From: Sphingobacteriales bacterium
GTDB taxonomy: Bacteria; Bacteroidota; Bacteroidia; Chitinophagales; UBA2359
Direction of reading: 5' to 3'
Assembly (NCBI GenBank): GCA_016718845.1
Contig: JADKCK010000101.1
Location: 1 to 64,000, forward strand
Length of the DNA: 64,000 nucleotides
Under the pieces are notes generated by a model. That model was not told where the DNA came from. It worked only from the letters and a program-made list of their open reading frames with translations, and ran no database searches. Positions 1 to 11,000 of this stretch are shown piece by piece. The translations under genes were made by a program, and so were the position numbers. Positions within the stretch are counted from its first letter, which is position 1. Every line of letters begins with the position of its first letter.

Positions 1-27
1 TCTTGTCGGTTAATGATTTAATTGAGT

Positions 28-1200
28 TTAAACTGTATGCCCATGTGCAAATAGTTTAGGGAGGTTGACGTAAATTTCTTTGAGCTCTGTCCTTGCTTGG
101 AGTTCCATTTCTTTAACCTTTTTCAATTTCTTCATAATCCATATACCTATTCGGCTGTTTATGGCTCTGCATACTTTTGATAAAGCGGACTTTTTTTGAT
201 GCCCATAATAATTCATCCAGCCTTTTATTGCCTTATTTGCTGTTATTAAAATTCGTCTTAGTGAGGGTATGTTGGTATTTTCTGCACCAATAGAGCTAAA
301 CTTCTGGACAATATTTTCTCTGCTTTTGTACTTATAGCAGGTGTGAAACTTGTCTCAGTCCGTAATCTTGTCATTACCTTTGGTCTGCGATATGCGTAAC
401 CCAAGAACGTAAATGCGCGTCACTGGTTTGCTTGTTTGCCCTTGCTTTTGCAATTTTACTATCTTCGTCTTCGGGATGTGGAAGCAAGTTAATCCACATG
501 CCCTCTAATCGTTGGGTTATTTGTTTTAGCAGACTTTTGTTTGGTTTCTTCCGTTTATAAATGCACTTTATGATTGTTTCGTCTGCATATCGCCCAAATT
601 CCACTTGTAGGTGTTTTTGTCCCATCCACTTGTCGAAACTATACTGCAAATGAGTAGGTTGGCTAATAACGGACTCATTACGCCTTTTGCCTGAGTACCG
701 TTGTCTCGTTTTGTTAGGCCGCTGTCCGCTTTTGCATCGGGTGCTTTTTTGTCCGTCTTTCTATGTACATCATCATCCATTTTAAAAGGAGATGCATTAA
801 ACATTGTAACATCTTGTCGTGGTATGTTGTCAAATAACCTTTATAGTCAAGGTCAATTACCCACGACTTGCCAAAGCATTGTTCTCGCGCCGGTCAACGC
901 CTTGGTGAAGTCCGTACGGTCCAACGCCATAGATATGAGCACGAAAGACACCCCTAATTTAGGTTCAAGTGAACTTTTAACACTTGTTGGGCTACACGTG
1001 ATCCAATATGGTTGGCATGCCGAGTTTGCGTCTTAAGCCATCTAACTTGGGTATTTCGCGTGCTAATACTGTACTTTGCATTATAGCCGCTTCGATGATG
1101 CCTGTTCCATAACCTAGGCCAAGTGATTGTCTAAGTCGTTCTAGGTCATCAAAGTTAAGCTTATCTACGCCGCCACTGCCCTTGATTGTGTTTTACCTTT
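28..1200 (-). pseudogene. Group II intron reverse transcriptase/maturase, broken by frameshifts
   Basis: Intron-encoded reverse transcriptase and maturase that would help splice and move a group II intron. Reading the minus strand across frames gives the family order: an N-terminal block (KGSGGVDKLNFDDLERL, about 1190-1130), the basic substrate block (EIPKLDGLRRKLGMPTILD, about 1040-1000), VAQQVLK, a remnant of the SYGxRP block, SWVIDLD (palm, about 870), the GTxxxGVxSPLLANLL block (about 720-660), the catalytic block read as FGRYADET (YADD expected, about 600-575), maturase domain X and a C-terminal NYYG...PKLFAH end (216-28). At least four frame changes and internal stops separate the blocks. 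The YADD motif reads YADE, which would kill polymerase activity if real. The surrounding genes are damaged in the same way, so this may be sequence error and not true decay. Identity is secure; whether it is a pseudogene is not. Confidence 0.85.
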
Positions 1201-1813
1201 CACACGCTTCTCCTAACTCGTTCTGCGTAACGGCACGGTATTCACCAAGGTTATCATTCTTTGTTCTTCCCATAATACTTCTTTCCCGAAGGTTGTCGTT
1301 ATGTTAAACCAACTGACTGCAACCCCTTGCTCCATTGCCATTACAGCAATTTAACGCCACTAACGGGTGCATCCGCCCCTAATGTTGAGTATTGATAATA
1401 AGCCTTGTAAGTTCTTTTTACTTGTGCCGTTCTCTTTAGCAACCTCAACTTAGGTTCTCCTTGTTCCTAGTCTACCTAAATGCAAGTCTTGCCGCCTATA
1501 TACCGCCTATCCCATTGGCTGCAACCCTAAGTTTCGCTTTACAATAGTCATCACAATCTCCCCAAGAAATTGTTGTAGTATGGTTTAGTGGTCTCGATAT
1601 TTCACCAGCGACTACTTTTCGTTCAACTCTTACATTCATACCGCCATGGTCGCTCAGTACCAACCCTTGAAAGGTAAGCACCATTCATAACAGTTTGGTT
1701 AGTCTGCTTAGTTTCTGGTAGTCCTAACTGAAGAAAAGTTACAAATCTTAGCAGGAATTGCCTCCTTCAGAAAGACAGCATGTTCTGAACTAGTCTAAAA
1801 CTTCAAGACACAC
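1201..1813 (-). other. Possible 5' RNA portion of the group II intron
   Basis: About 600 bases upstream of the maturase on the same strand hold no supportable protein, as expected for ribozyme domains I-III. On the minus strand a GTGTG (1813-1809), close to the group II 5' consensus GUGYG, is followed by structured-looking sequence. The downstream (3') intron end would lie before position 1, outside the window. I could not fold it, and the 5' boundary is a guess from one pentamer. The remaining 146 bases up to the mpl stop would then be the flanking exon side. Confidence 0.3.
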
Positions 1814-1959
1814 TGGGCAAGCACTACTAGTCAACTTAGGTATGCCAATCATCACCCCAAAAGAGACATTTACCGCGTCAAGCGGAGCAGAAGCAAGCTG
1901 TTTGAATATTGAATGCTGTTAGTATTTTGATTTGGTATTGATTAAAACATCATTGTAAC

Positions 1960-3292
1960 TTATTGGTCAACATGTTTCAGGTCAACGCCTCCAAAGTTGC
2001 CCGAACTCATGAGTAACAACGGTGTATTGGTAATTAAGGTTGCTTAAGTGGTTGAGAGGACATCGGGGTAAAAACGAGCAGGTCGGGGCGGTCGAAGCCT
2101 TGTTGCACCTCGCTGTTGAGGGTTATGATGGGCAGTTGTTTATGAGGCAAAGGTATGTTCATCAGAAAACACGATGGCTTGGTCGGCGGCTTGCAAGGTA
2201 TCGGTATTGTAAAAATCTTTGTTTAAGTCTCATGGTGTGTAGCTCCAAACAGGCTATCAAATGGCGTGTTGGGTGATACTTACTACATTGGTGGTGGTTT
2301 TTACCTAGATGGGACATGGGCAAAATCTTTCAAAGACGCGAATGCATCAGTTTTGAGCAGGAACTTCTAAGTTACAAGTGCCTCTTAAAAAGGTTTGTAT
2401 AGCTCGATAAAATTGTTGATTGGTATTACCCAATTGTTGACACACCAACATGCAGCACCCGCCAAATTTTGTAGGTTATGTTTTGCCAAACACCCTGCAA
2501 CTGAACGTTACCTTTTGATTGGTTAACAAAAGATAGTGTTTTGAGTTACTTTGAATGGCAGTGTCGGGTATGGTATTTGATGCAAACATGTTGTTTCTGA
2601 GGCTAGTTATGTTACAATAGGGTCCTCGGTATTATAAATAAGGGTGGCATTTGTGGCATACTTTGCAGAGACAATGAACCGGTCTAAATAACACCGAAAG
2701 CAGGGAAAATGTTGATATGATCCACATGATACCTGCAAGTAGTGCTATATTGATGGGAAATAAAATTTGCTGGGGCGTGAGTCGCGAAGGAGGTATCTGT
2801 CGCCTCGACAATGATGAGAGAGTGTCTGGTAGTTAGCCGACAGCCGAGTCAAAATCGGCTAATTTGGTTCCTACCAAATAGTCGAAATCGAAATTATAAT
2901 ACCGCAATACGTGCATAATCATAGAGGTGACGGTGGCTTGCCATGGCTACCACCTATTATAATATGGGTTTTATTGCGGGCATGTCAGGATGTATTGAGG
3001 ATACGAGTGGATGGGGAATGCAACGCCTTTGCCTTGACCAGTTCGAGGTTGCGGTTTGGCGTGCATGCCTACAATAACCGCATCGAGTTGCGGGGTGATT
3101 TTTGGGGAACCAGCCTTCGTTGGCAGGTAACAATCCGTTTTTTTTTGAAGATTGGTACGTGCGGGTTCAAAATTTATCGTCCGAGCCAGTTACTATCCAG
3201 CCTTGTTGTTGTAAACAAATAGCCAATTGGTGCATTACGCCGCCAATGGCAATAAAATGAATATGCTTCGACGTTTTAATAAATTTAGTCAT
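1960..3292 (-). pseudogene. mpl: Mpl, UDP-N-acetylmuramate : murein tripeptide ligase, frameshifted
   Basis: Mpl joins recycled L-Ala-gamma-D-Glu-meso-DAP tripeptide to UDP-MurNAc in the cytoplasm (murein recycling). Reading through frame changes recovers almost the whole family: MTKFIKTSKHIHFIAIGG at the start (nucleotide-binding loop), DAVIVGMHA, the Mur-ligase P-loop read as GGSHGK (about 2955) followed by TVTSMIMHVL, FDYLVG, LIIVE (EGDEY region), an ALLxGIxWDHINxFP block, FGxHNLQNLAGA, a VCQQLG...FYRAIQTF block, the FAHVPSK block, an LIACLELHT block, and an LLLMSSGNFGG ending that is characteristic of Mpl. The span of 1333 nt matches a protein of about 445 residues, the normal size. I count at least eight frame changes. 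The start ATG is at 3292 and the stop at 1960. Murein recycling is usually dispensable, so true decay is possible, but see the quality note on 1-8.9 kb. Confidence 0.85.
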
Positions 3293-3410
3293 TTTTACAC
3301 AATAAAATGCAAAATTGTGCGTTTTTATTTGAAAGATTGTGAACCTTTTTGTCTTTTTACTGTCTAAACATAAGCAACTATCAAACTATTTCACAAAAAA
3401 AATAATAATC

Positions 3411-3560
3411 ATGAGGTTTATCGCTTTTGCTAAACAATTAGCTTTTGGTTACTGTAGTAGTAACGGGCATTGCTGTTACTTTTTAGTTCGTGTCACAGAG
3501 GTCACCAGTTGTCCGGAAGTATATCACCAGGTAGAAGAATCTGCCGAAAATATTTGTTAA
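3411..3560 (+). pseudogene. Short YtxH-like membrane protein remnant
   Basis: A short reading frame starting MRFIAFAKQLAFG has a hydrophobic stretch (best read with one frame change as a GIAVTFL-type segment), then a charged amphipathic tail ending YHQVEESAENI. This is the layout of YtxH-type small membrane proteins: an N-terminal glycine-rich membrane segment followed by a helical tail. It sits immediately before a YtxJ-like gene; in Bacillus ytxH and ytxJ share an operon, which is supporting context only. The sequence is too damaged for a firm assignment. Confidence 0.35.
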
Positions 3561-3913
3561 TGAGACAAACTGGATTGCTTTAAATACGGAGCAAGGGGTT
3601 GAGCAAATAATGGAAAGGTCGAAAACCGTACCTTGTTTAATTTTTAAACATAGTACGCGTTGCTCTATCAGCACAACTGCCAAATCGCGTTTGAGCTAAT
3701 GGAACTTTGATGCTGCTATTTTAGAGCCCTATTATTTAGATTTGCTAAGGAATAGAAGTGTCTCTAATCGGGTAGTTGATTTTTTGAGGTAGAGCATCAA
3801 TCACCACAAGTGCTATTGATTGTAGATGGCGAGTGTGTTTGTGAAGAAACCCATTAATGCCATTTCGGTAACTGGAAATTGATGAGCAATTATTGCATTA
3901 CTGGAGCAGTTTA
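3560..3913 (+). pseudogene. Bacillithiol-system redox protein YtxJ/BrxC-like, frameshifted
   Basis: Monothiol bacilliredoxin-type protein of the thioredoxin fold (former DUF2847), which in bacillithiol-using bacteria removes bacillithiol from protein thiols. The plus strand reads WIALNTEQGVEQIMERSK, then PCLIFKHSTRCSIS with the family's single-cysteine TRCS motif, AILEPYYLDLLRNRSVSNRVV, and after a frame change EHQSPQVLLIVDGECVCEETH and NAISVTG. All family landmarks are present in order over about 115 residues. Two in-frame stops and two frame changes break it. The start is unclear because the join to the preceding YtxH-like remnant is damaged. A hairpin terminator follows directly. Presence of this family suggests that the organism makes bacillithiol (inference). 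Confidence 0.75.
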
Positions 3914-3926
3914 ATCATTTATTTAT

Positions 3927-3961
3927 TAAAAAACGCCGAACCATTTGGTTTGGCGTTTTTG
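3927..3961 (+). terminator. Hairpin terminator after the YtxJ-like gene
   Basis: AAAACGCCGAACC, short ATTT loop, GGTTTGGCGTTTT forms a stem with one G-T pair, followed by a T run. It sits just after the end of the redox gene. Confidence 0.7.
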
Positions 3962-3993
3962 TTTTATATTTTAAAAGTAGCATGTATTTACAT

Positions 3994-4028
3994 TAAAACC
4001 TCCAACCTTAAAAAGGTTGAGGTTTTTT
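3994..4028. terminator. Bidirectional hairpin terminator between convergent genes
   Basis: AAAACCTCCAACCTT and AAGGTTGAGGTTTT pair around a short A loop, with T runs on both strands. The left arm carries one extra C against the right arm, which looks like a one-base insertion in the stem and parallels the indels in nearby genes. It serves the plus-strand redox gene and the minus-strand gene at 4048. Confidence 0.65.
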
Positions 4029-4047
4029 TGTATGTTCAATAGGTTGA

Positions 4048-4993
4048 TTATTCAACGCCTAATGCACGCATAGTTTCTACGTTAAGATTACCAACTGGCA
4101 AGTTGTTGCCTTTTGAATTTTGTTAAAGCTTCGCGAGTTTTAGCTCCTAATACGTTATCTGTTGAACCTGGCCGTAACCCTTTAGCGAAGAGCAGATTGA
4201 ATTTGAGAGATTTTACCGCTAGTAACTTTAGATCTGCACATTATCAACCCAAGTCAGTAAAGCCACCGGCTTTAACTAATTTTTTGCTAGGAGATAGTGC
4301 TGTATTCTGCTGGAATTTCTACTTCGCGGAGTAGAAGCAGGAGTACGCAATACTTGTTTGGTGATAGTACGGTATTCTGCTGGCACTTTCGCGTTCGCGG
4401 GTGTTTGCAGGAGTTTGTACTACAGCTTTGCTGATAGTTTTGTATTCCGCTGAATTGGCACTTCCCAGTAGTAGAAGCAGGAGTACGCAACACTTGTTTA
4501 GTAACGGTTTTGTATTGAGCAGGTACTTCGCTCAAACACCATACTTTTACATTTTTCTGGTCTTCGTTCAAACAGCTTCTGTCGGCACGGCCTTTTGTCC
4601 ATTTAGTAGTAGTTGGAGAAATTAACATTTGCTCGCTTACTGTTTCCCATAAACAGGTGAACATAGTTTAGGCGTTTAGAAGCTTCTTTCACCATAATTC
4701 TTCTGTTTGAGTGGTAAAAGTAGCAGGAACGATTTCAACACTTTTGAAGCCTTCTTTCACTAAGATTTGTTCGGTTGCTGTTTCATATACAGCAGGAACG
4801 ATTTCGATGCGAGAAGAAGCTTCTTTTAGCAAGATTTGGTCAGTAACTGTTTCGTACTGATCAGGAGCCAAACACTTTGCGTAGCATTTGCCAGCTACTG
4901 GATTTGGTGGCAAATCATCGCCTTGTGCAAAACTGTGGCAGTATTAACTGCTGCAAAACCTAATACCAAGAGTAAACCTTTGAAAGTTCTCAT
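4048..4993 (-). pseudogene. Exported repeat protein with peptidoglycan-binding-like C-terminus, frameshifted
   Basis: Exported protein of a Bacteroidota family with three parts. It begins MRTFKGLLLVLGFAAVNTA, a signal peptide. Next come several copies of a motif like YETVTEQILVKEASxRIEIVPA (residues about 40-190), with a central cysteine-containing segment (RADRSCL...VWCLSEVPAQYKTVTKQVL). The C-terminus, read across frames, matches a PG_binding_1-like fold: SGKISQIQSAL, AKG, GSTDNVLGAKTREALTKF, VGNLNVETMRALGVE. About 315 residues are expected. The role is unknown; cell-wall attachment is an inference from the C-terminal domain. At least four frame changes break it. Confidence 0.7.
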
Positions 4994-5338
4994 AATGCTT
5001 GATAATTTTTTAATAAAATGTTAAACAATAATAGCCCAATAAAGAGAAATGTAAGGATGTTATATCCTAAGTTTCTGGCGTTTTAAAATAAGACACAATA
5101 GTCTGTAAAATGTCACAATTCTAAGAATTTTAAAAACCTTACAAAACCTTGACATTACCTTTTAAAAACGCGGTGCAAAGGTAGCGCTTTTTTTAACTTT
5201 GCATCTCTTTGTAGAAATTTTTTTCAACCCTATATAATCAACTGATTTTCAGGCATTAATGCTTTAAATTAATTAGTTGAGGGCTAATGTTATTTCTATC
5301 AAAAATACGCTTCGGTAAAAATTTACTACCTCGTGTCT
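4994..5338. other. Intergenic region upstream of the repeat protein
   Basis: About 345 bases without a gene. A minus-strand TACCTTTG (5183-5176), matching the Bacteroidota -7 element, could start transcription of the gene ending at 4048. No clear partner -33 TTG is seen at the usual spacing. Nothing else is recognised. Confidence 0.35.
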
Positions 5339-5964
5339 TTAGTGAGTGTGATAATGAAAGTGTCTTTTTGAACAAAACGAGGTTTTAGTTGTTCGTTTTG
5401 AAGGTAGTTTCCAAAGGAGATTTGATACTTGGTTAAACAACCCCCAATCTACGCGACGGTAGTGGTTTTCACCAAAATATTTTAGCAGTTTATCCATACG
5501 AATAGGCCTTGTAATCCAGCTATTGGCTGTGGATTGCTCATTGCTTCGTCTAAAAACTACAGAGGGGTAATTTAATTTACCACGTGTTAAAAACACGGCT
5601 ATTTCATTAACACCTTCTTTACCTTCACCTGAACGATAAACGTAGTCGTTGTTTTTGAAATGAATGGTATTGCGCATTTCTGCATCTAACTTCACAGCAT
5701 AGAAGTTATCGTTGATATATTTGGCAATAGCCGGGTGCTGAAAAGTTGCTTTATCCATTTTGGTACACCTAAGGTACCAACCCGGAGTGTACAAATCAAC
5801 GATTACTTTTTAGGAGCCTCTGGTTTTTCTTTACAGCTTCGTCAAAAGTAAGCCAGTGAATTTGTGTATCTCCATTGTTAGTTGTTGGCTGGTCACCATT
5901 AGTCAGGGCGAATGACATAAGGGTAATGCAGCAAACAGAGCATAATTACGAAAAATTTACTCAT
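5339..5964 (-). pseudogene. Exported thioredoxin-like protein, frameshifted
   Basis: Secreted or periplasmic thioredoxin-fold protein. A start at 5964 gives MSKFFVIMLCLL, a signal peptide. After frame changes come IHWLTFDEAVKKNQ, KKVIVDLYT and KMDKATFQHPAIAKYIN, the layout of the thioredoxin_7/DUF255-like group. The active site, normally WCxWC, reads PGWYLRCTK, consistent with a damaged WCGWC. The body continues FYAVKLDAEMRN...VNEIAVFLTRGKLNYPSVVF, and the C-terminal third is out of frame. Substrate is unknown. Neighbours on both sides are damaged in the same style. Confidence 0.7.
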
Positions 5965-6130
5965 AGCTGATGCGTGTTAGTTTAAAAGTTTAGATTTGGT
6001 ATTGCAAAAGTTTAGAAAAATAAAAACAATCTTATTGTAGTAAAGTATCTGAACGGCTGCAAGGTATGGGCTTTTTTTGAAAGCACCGATAAGATATCCT
6101 GTTTCTTTTGAAAAAGTTAAAAACAAAGTA

Positions 6131-6684
6131 ATGAAGCACAAATTAGTAGTAGCTGTAAACTGACAAGTGGCTTGATTTACACAAAGGTTTTAATTGATAA
6201 AACTATTATTACTCGAAGAGCAAATAGACTCGGTAGGTGGTTATAGGTCGAACAATGCCAAAGATGTTTGGGCTTACGAGCTAGGCAACAATAGTTACGA
6301 GCAGTATCCTTTCAAATTTTATGCCAAAGGCGATTTTTTTGCTCCTTTGCATCGGGTCTGCCAAATACAATGTTATGTTGTTTGCCCTTGTTCTATGGGA
6401 ACACTAAGCAGAATTACGCATGGCATCTGGACGACTTAATTACCTGAGCGGCAGATGTAATACTTATGAGCGACGAAAGTTGATTTTGATGGTAAGGGAT
6501 ACCCGTACAGCCTCATACATTTAAACAACATGAAATGTTGACCGAAGCGGGTGGCAATATTTGTCCAGCGTCTCCTTCGTTTTACAGCCGTCCTCAATCT
6601 TTCGAGGAGTTAGCCGCTATGGTAGTTGATAGAGCCTTAGATTTAGCTGGTTTTGAATTGCTTCTTTAGGTGGGGCAAAGGTAA
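6131..6684 (+). pseudogene. ubiX: UbiX-like flavin prenyltransferase, frameshifted
   Basis: UbiX attaches a dimethylallyl group to FMN to make the prenyl-FMN cofactor of UbiD decarboxylases. The frame opens MKHKLVVAV at 6131 (the GASG loop that follows is damaged). It then reads KLLLLEEQIDSVG, SNNAKDVWAYELGN, YAKGDFFAPFASGS (across a frame change), VCPCSMGTLSRITHGI (the conserved P-C-S-M-x-T-L block that binds flavin), then DLITRAADV, RRKLILMVRDTP, the SLIHLNNMKMLTEAGG block and a SFYSRPQSFEELA ending. All family blocks occur in order over about 185 residues, the usual size. Four or more frame changes are needed. No ubiD is visible in this window. Confidence 0.82.
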
Positions 6685-7041
6685 CGCTTATTTTGAATTT
6701 TGTATCTTTTTTGGCTTCCAAAATGTTTTTTTTTTTGTATAGTAGGCAATCGATATACACGATATGCACTAGTTTGTAAAAATAAAATTTGTAACCAGCT
6801 AATTTTTTCAGTGTACTTTCAGAAAAAAACAACTAACTTAAAATTAATTTTAGGTCACTGGATTTTACGAAAAATTTTTATTATGTTACCACAAATAAAT
6901 GTGTAATTTAACCGAAAGTTTAGTTTTGGGGCTATCTATCACAGCTAATGCTGTTTTATACGCCCCAAATGGCAGAAACGTTTCATTTATCCCAAAAAGG
7001 CCAAGATTTGCCAAATTTGCAGACAATAAAAGATTAAATAC
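6685..7041. other. Intergenic, no gene recognised
   Basis: About 360 AT-rich bases between a plus-strand and a minus-strand broken gene. Short open frames on both strands have no recognisable domain and biased composition. I see no hairpin terminator that I can support. Confidence 0.4.
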
Positions 7042-7603
7042 TTATTGTTGGTTGTTTTTTTGATTGGTAATGGCTTCGGTAAGCCAAATCATTTCGGTAA
7101 CAAATTTATCGAAACTGTTTTTTAGGGTATTTTCTTTGGGTTGTCCATTGTCGTCAAAAGCAGTATCTACAAATGGTACCAATAGTTTTTGTGGCATTGC
7201 AAAGCAACCCATCGAAAGTACCAAATGCTGCATTTGACCGATGCGTTAATGCCCCCATTTTACCACTACCCGTAACGGCTACCTCTACGGGTTTGAGCTT
7301 AAACTCGGTGCCCAGTAATCAAGGGCATTTTTAAGCACCCCGCATAACTACCGTGGTCTGGCGATACCAACACTATGCCATCGGCTTGCGGTTAGTAACT
7401 GGCTTAGTTTGTGGGAAGCGTTTTCCTAACTCCATATTTGGCTTAATTGGCGTTTCCATCATGGGTAGCGGGTGGCTTGCCAAATCCCAAAGGTCTACCT
7501 GTGTTATGCTTGGGTGCTCATTTAAGCACCAACTTAAGTACTCGGCGGCTTTGTGTGTGTGTCTGCCTATGCGTATACTGCCTAATAAAACAACGATTTT
7601 CAA
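7042..7603 (-). pseudogene. NADPH-dependent FMN reductase family protein, frameshifted
   Basis: Flavodoxin-fold oxidoreductase (NADPH_FMN_red family), reducing FMN or quinone/azo-type acceptors. The N-terminal half is intact from 7603: MKIVVLLGSIRIGRHTHKAA carries the phosphate-binding loop GSIRxGR, followed by VDLWDLASHPLPMME. The central part, read across two frame changes (about 7373-7233), gives DGIVLVSPDHYGS, LKNALDYY and VGVAVTGSGKMGG, the flavin-contacting blocks. The C-terminal half is again clean: MQHLVLSMGCFAMPQKLLVPFVDTAFDD to the stop at 7042. Total length fits about 187 residues. Specific substrate cannot be told. Confidence 0.78.
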
Positions 7604-8043
7604 TATTTATGCCTTAATTTACTGAATAAAATTTGTAACTCTAAACAATTATCTGCCAAAAAGGTTTTTAGATTAGCTATTTTTTTTGCAAATTATACCT
7701 AATCAAACAATAAATATTTATCAAAATATATCTTCAAGCAACACAAAAGTTTGATACTCTGTTGCTTTTATACTACTTTTGCAACCCATACCATCTGATA
7801 TTGTTTTACAAGCAATCCGAAAGACAAGCAAACTTTTATCGCCCAAAATATTATACCATCGTCTAAGCTAGCCCAAAAACCAATTGCACCAGCCCCGCTT
7901 GACGCGGAATATGTCTTTTTTGGGGGTGATGCTTGGCACTCCCTAACTCGATTAGTTGGTGGCACCCCCAAAGCACAGCAAGCCCAATACCAAACACCCC
8001 AAATATTGGCATCAAACTAACTACCTAAATCATCCGAAGAAAA
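7604..8043. other. Intergenic between divergent genes, no gene recognised
   Basis: About 440 bases. A short minus-strand frame (7971-7768) and its plus-strand counterpart show no family features. Because sequence on the left is error-rich, a small damaged gene cannot be excluded. No promoter box is clear. Confidence 0.35.
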
Positions 8044-11000
8044 ATGCATCTTATGTCAAAAAAATTACTTATTTTGTTTTTTTTATCCTTCTGTAACTAT
8101 TTACACGCACAAATAGTAATTAACGAAGGTAGCAACCGAAACTACAATGCCATACCCGACGAAAATGGCGACTATCCCGACTGGATAGAAATTTACAACA
8201 CCACCTCCGACACCCTTAGTTTGCTCAATTATGCACTAAGCGACAACGAAACCGAACCAACAAAATGGACTTTTCCAAACGTAAAACTACCGCCAAACGA
8301 ATTTAAAACCATTTTTTGTAGCGGAAAAGACCGAAAACCCATCTCTGGTTTTACAACGGTAGTTAATACCGGCACCTATAACCCAACAACAGGCTGGAAC
8401 AACCACCCATTTGATACCCCTTTTTATTGGGATGGGGTATCTAACATATTGGTTAGTACCTGCTCGTATAGCTCAACGGGCTACACCAGCAACTCGGTTT
8501 TTAGGCAAAGTGTCACGCCATTTCTATCTTCGGCTTTTTCGTTTCAAGATGGTAGCGAGGCAGCATGCTTTGCTAATTATGGCACACCTGTTGCCCTACG
8601 ACCCAACATGAAGCTAAACGGACTAACGATAGGCTCTGGCAATGTCCAAAACTCGGCTACCGATTATCCAGCACCTTATGGCAATTGGTATTGGGGAGCC
8701 AAAAATCAAATGCTTATTTTGGCATCAGAACTAAATGCAGCAGGCATAACAGCGGGTGATATTTCGAGCCTTGCTTTTAATGTAGCAGACACCGACCCCA
8801 ACACCGTATACGATTATATAGAGATTAGCCTAAAAATGGTATCTACCAACGAAATATCCTCTACCTTCGAATCCAGACCCTAATAATAACCAACATACCA
8901 ATTTCAAAATTTCGAGGTCGGGCGAAAGAATTTATCTTTATTCGCCTACTCAACAATTGTTAAGTAGTTTATTTGTAAGCTGCCAAGATTTAGACAACAG
9001 CACCGGTAGTTTCCCCAACGCATCTGACAATATAGTACTTTTTGAAACTGCCACGCCAACCGCAACCAACGATTTATCTATCCCTTACTCCACATATCTT
9101 ACAGCGCCCATTTTGTCGGTGCCGGCTGGTTTGTATAGTCAGCCAATTGAAGTTATTATTAGCAACCCCAACACGGCACCATCAAACATTTACTATACCA
9201 CCGACGGCAGCGAACCAAGCACCAGTTCAACCCTATACGAGGGCGAGCCGATACCCATTTTTTATTCGAGCGTATTAAAAGCAAGGGCTTTTGCCGACAC
9301 CATTTTGCCAAGCCCCAATGCCGTAGCCTCGTATTTGTTGGGCGTGCAGCACACAACCCCCATTTTAGCAGTCACCACCGACAACGCAAACCTATATGGA
9401 CCCGATGGCATTTTCGACAATTGGGGGCTCGATTGGCAAAAAGCGGCATACGTTGAGTATTTCGACTCGACCCAACAACTGATATTTGCCCAAAAAGCAG
9501 GCATGCAAATAGATGGCGGCTGGGGTGGCAGTCGCTCTAATCCGCAACACTCGTTTAGGATAGAGTTAGACAATGGCGTATTGGGCGATGGTAGTATTGA
9601 GTACCCCATTATACCTAACCGCCCCAACCGAACCAAATATAGCAATTTTTATCTCCGAAACGGCAGTAATCAGTATCTAACATTACCCTATAAAGATGCG
9701 TGCTTAGTAGAGGCAATGTGTGGCGAAACAAACACCTACTACTCGGCATGGCGACCCATTACCGTATACATAAACGGAGCCTACTTTGGTTTATACGAAC
9801 TACGCGAAAAATTTGACACCGAATATTTCAAAACCCTCGAAGGTGCTGACGCCGACTCGATAGATATTTTGTCGTTAAGTGCTTGGGGCGGTAGTGTTTT
9901 GCGAGCGGTAGAAGGTTCGGTTGATGATTTTTTTGACGACTACGAAACCTTTAACAACCTAAACCCCGCCGATACCGCTTATTGGAACTTGGCAGATAAG
10001 CACTTTGACCTACAATGGTACACCGATTATATTATCGGGCAATCGTGGACGGGCAATACCGACTGGCCCGGCAACAACATAAAAATATACCGCTCTAACA
10101 CCAGCAACAACAAATGGCGCTTTTGTTTGATAGACCAAGAACTTGCCTTAGCACCCAACTCCTGGACAGATTGTTACTTTGACCATATTGAATATATGCT
10201 GGGGCAAGACCCTGCAAACCCGTATATTAATGTATGGTTGCAAAGTTTGCAAAACGAGCGTTTCAGAAACTATTTTATTAACCGATATGCCGATGTGATG
10301 AACACGGCTTATCGTAACGAGCGCATTTTGGGCATCGAAAACAGTTTTTTTAACCAAACAGTGATAGAAATGCAAAACGAATATGCCCGTTGGGGCGACC
10401 CAAATAATATTACAGGGCAGATGGAGGCTTTTTACGATAATCACCAAGTATTTCAGACACAATTAACAGAGCGAACCGAACAGGTAAGAAACCACATCGA
10501 AGCAAATTTTGAGTTACCTAACCAAGTAGACCTAACCTTAGATGTACACCCCGCAGGGGCTGGTAAAATACACATAAGCACCATTACACCCAGTACCTAC
10601 CCTTGGCAAGGGGTATACTTTAATGGCGTACCCGTAAAAATAGAGGCAGTGCCCGAAACTGGTTACAACTTTGCACATTGGGGCAACAACTTTTTAATTG
10701 CCGATACCCTAAATGCCGTTTATTTAAACGAAATAAATGCCGCATTGGTTAGTTTCGATGCCTACTTTGAACCTTACGCTACAGCCGTATCCACAGCAAC
10801 GCCTCGTAAGGCAGCATTTGCGTTGTATCCCAATCCATCGAGCAGCTATTTATACCTCAAAAATAACAACAGTTCCAATTATGAGCAATTATCTTATCAA
10901 ATAATTGACTTAACGGGTAGGGTACTAAAACAACAAAACAGTTTAGGCATAACAACAGCTATAGATATTAGGTCACTCCCATCGTCGGTATATGTTTGCC

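Noticed and set aside
701..1036. Plus-strand gene of 111 residues
   Set aside because: It is the antisense of recognisable maturase blocks on the minus strand.
1496..1684. Minus-strand gene of 62 residues
   Set aside because: No start context or family; it lies where intron RNA is expected.
2040..3222. Plus-strand frames at 2040-2276 and 2911-3222
   Set aside because: They are antisense to Mpl family blocks read on the minus strand.
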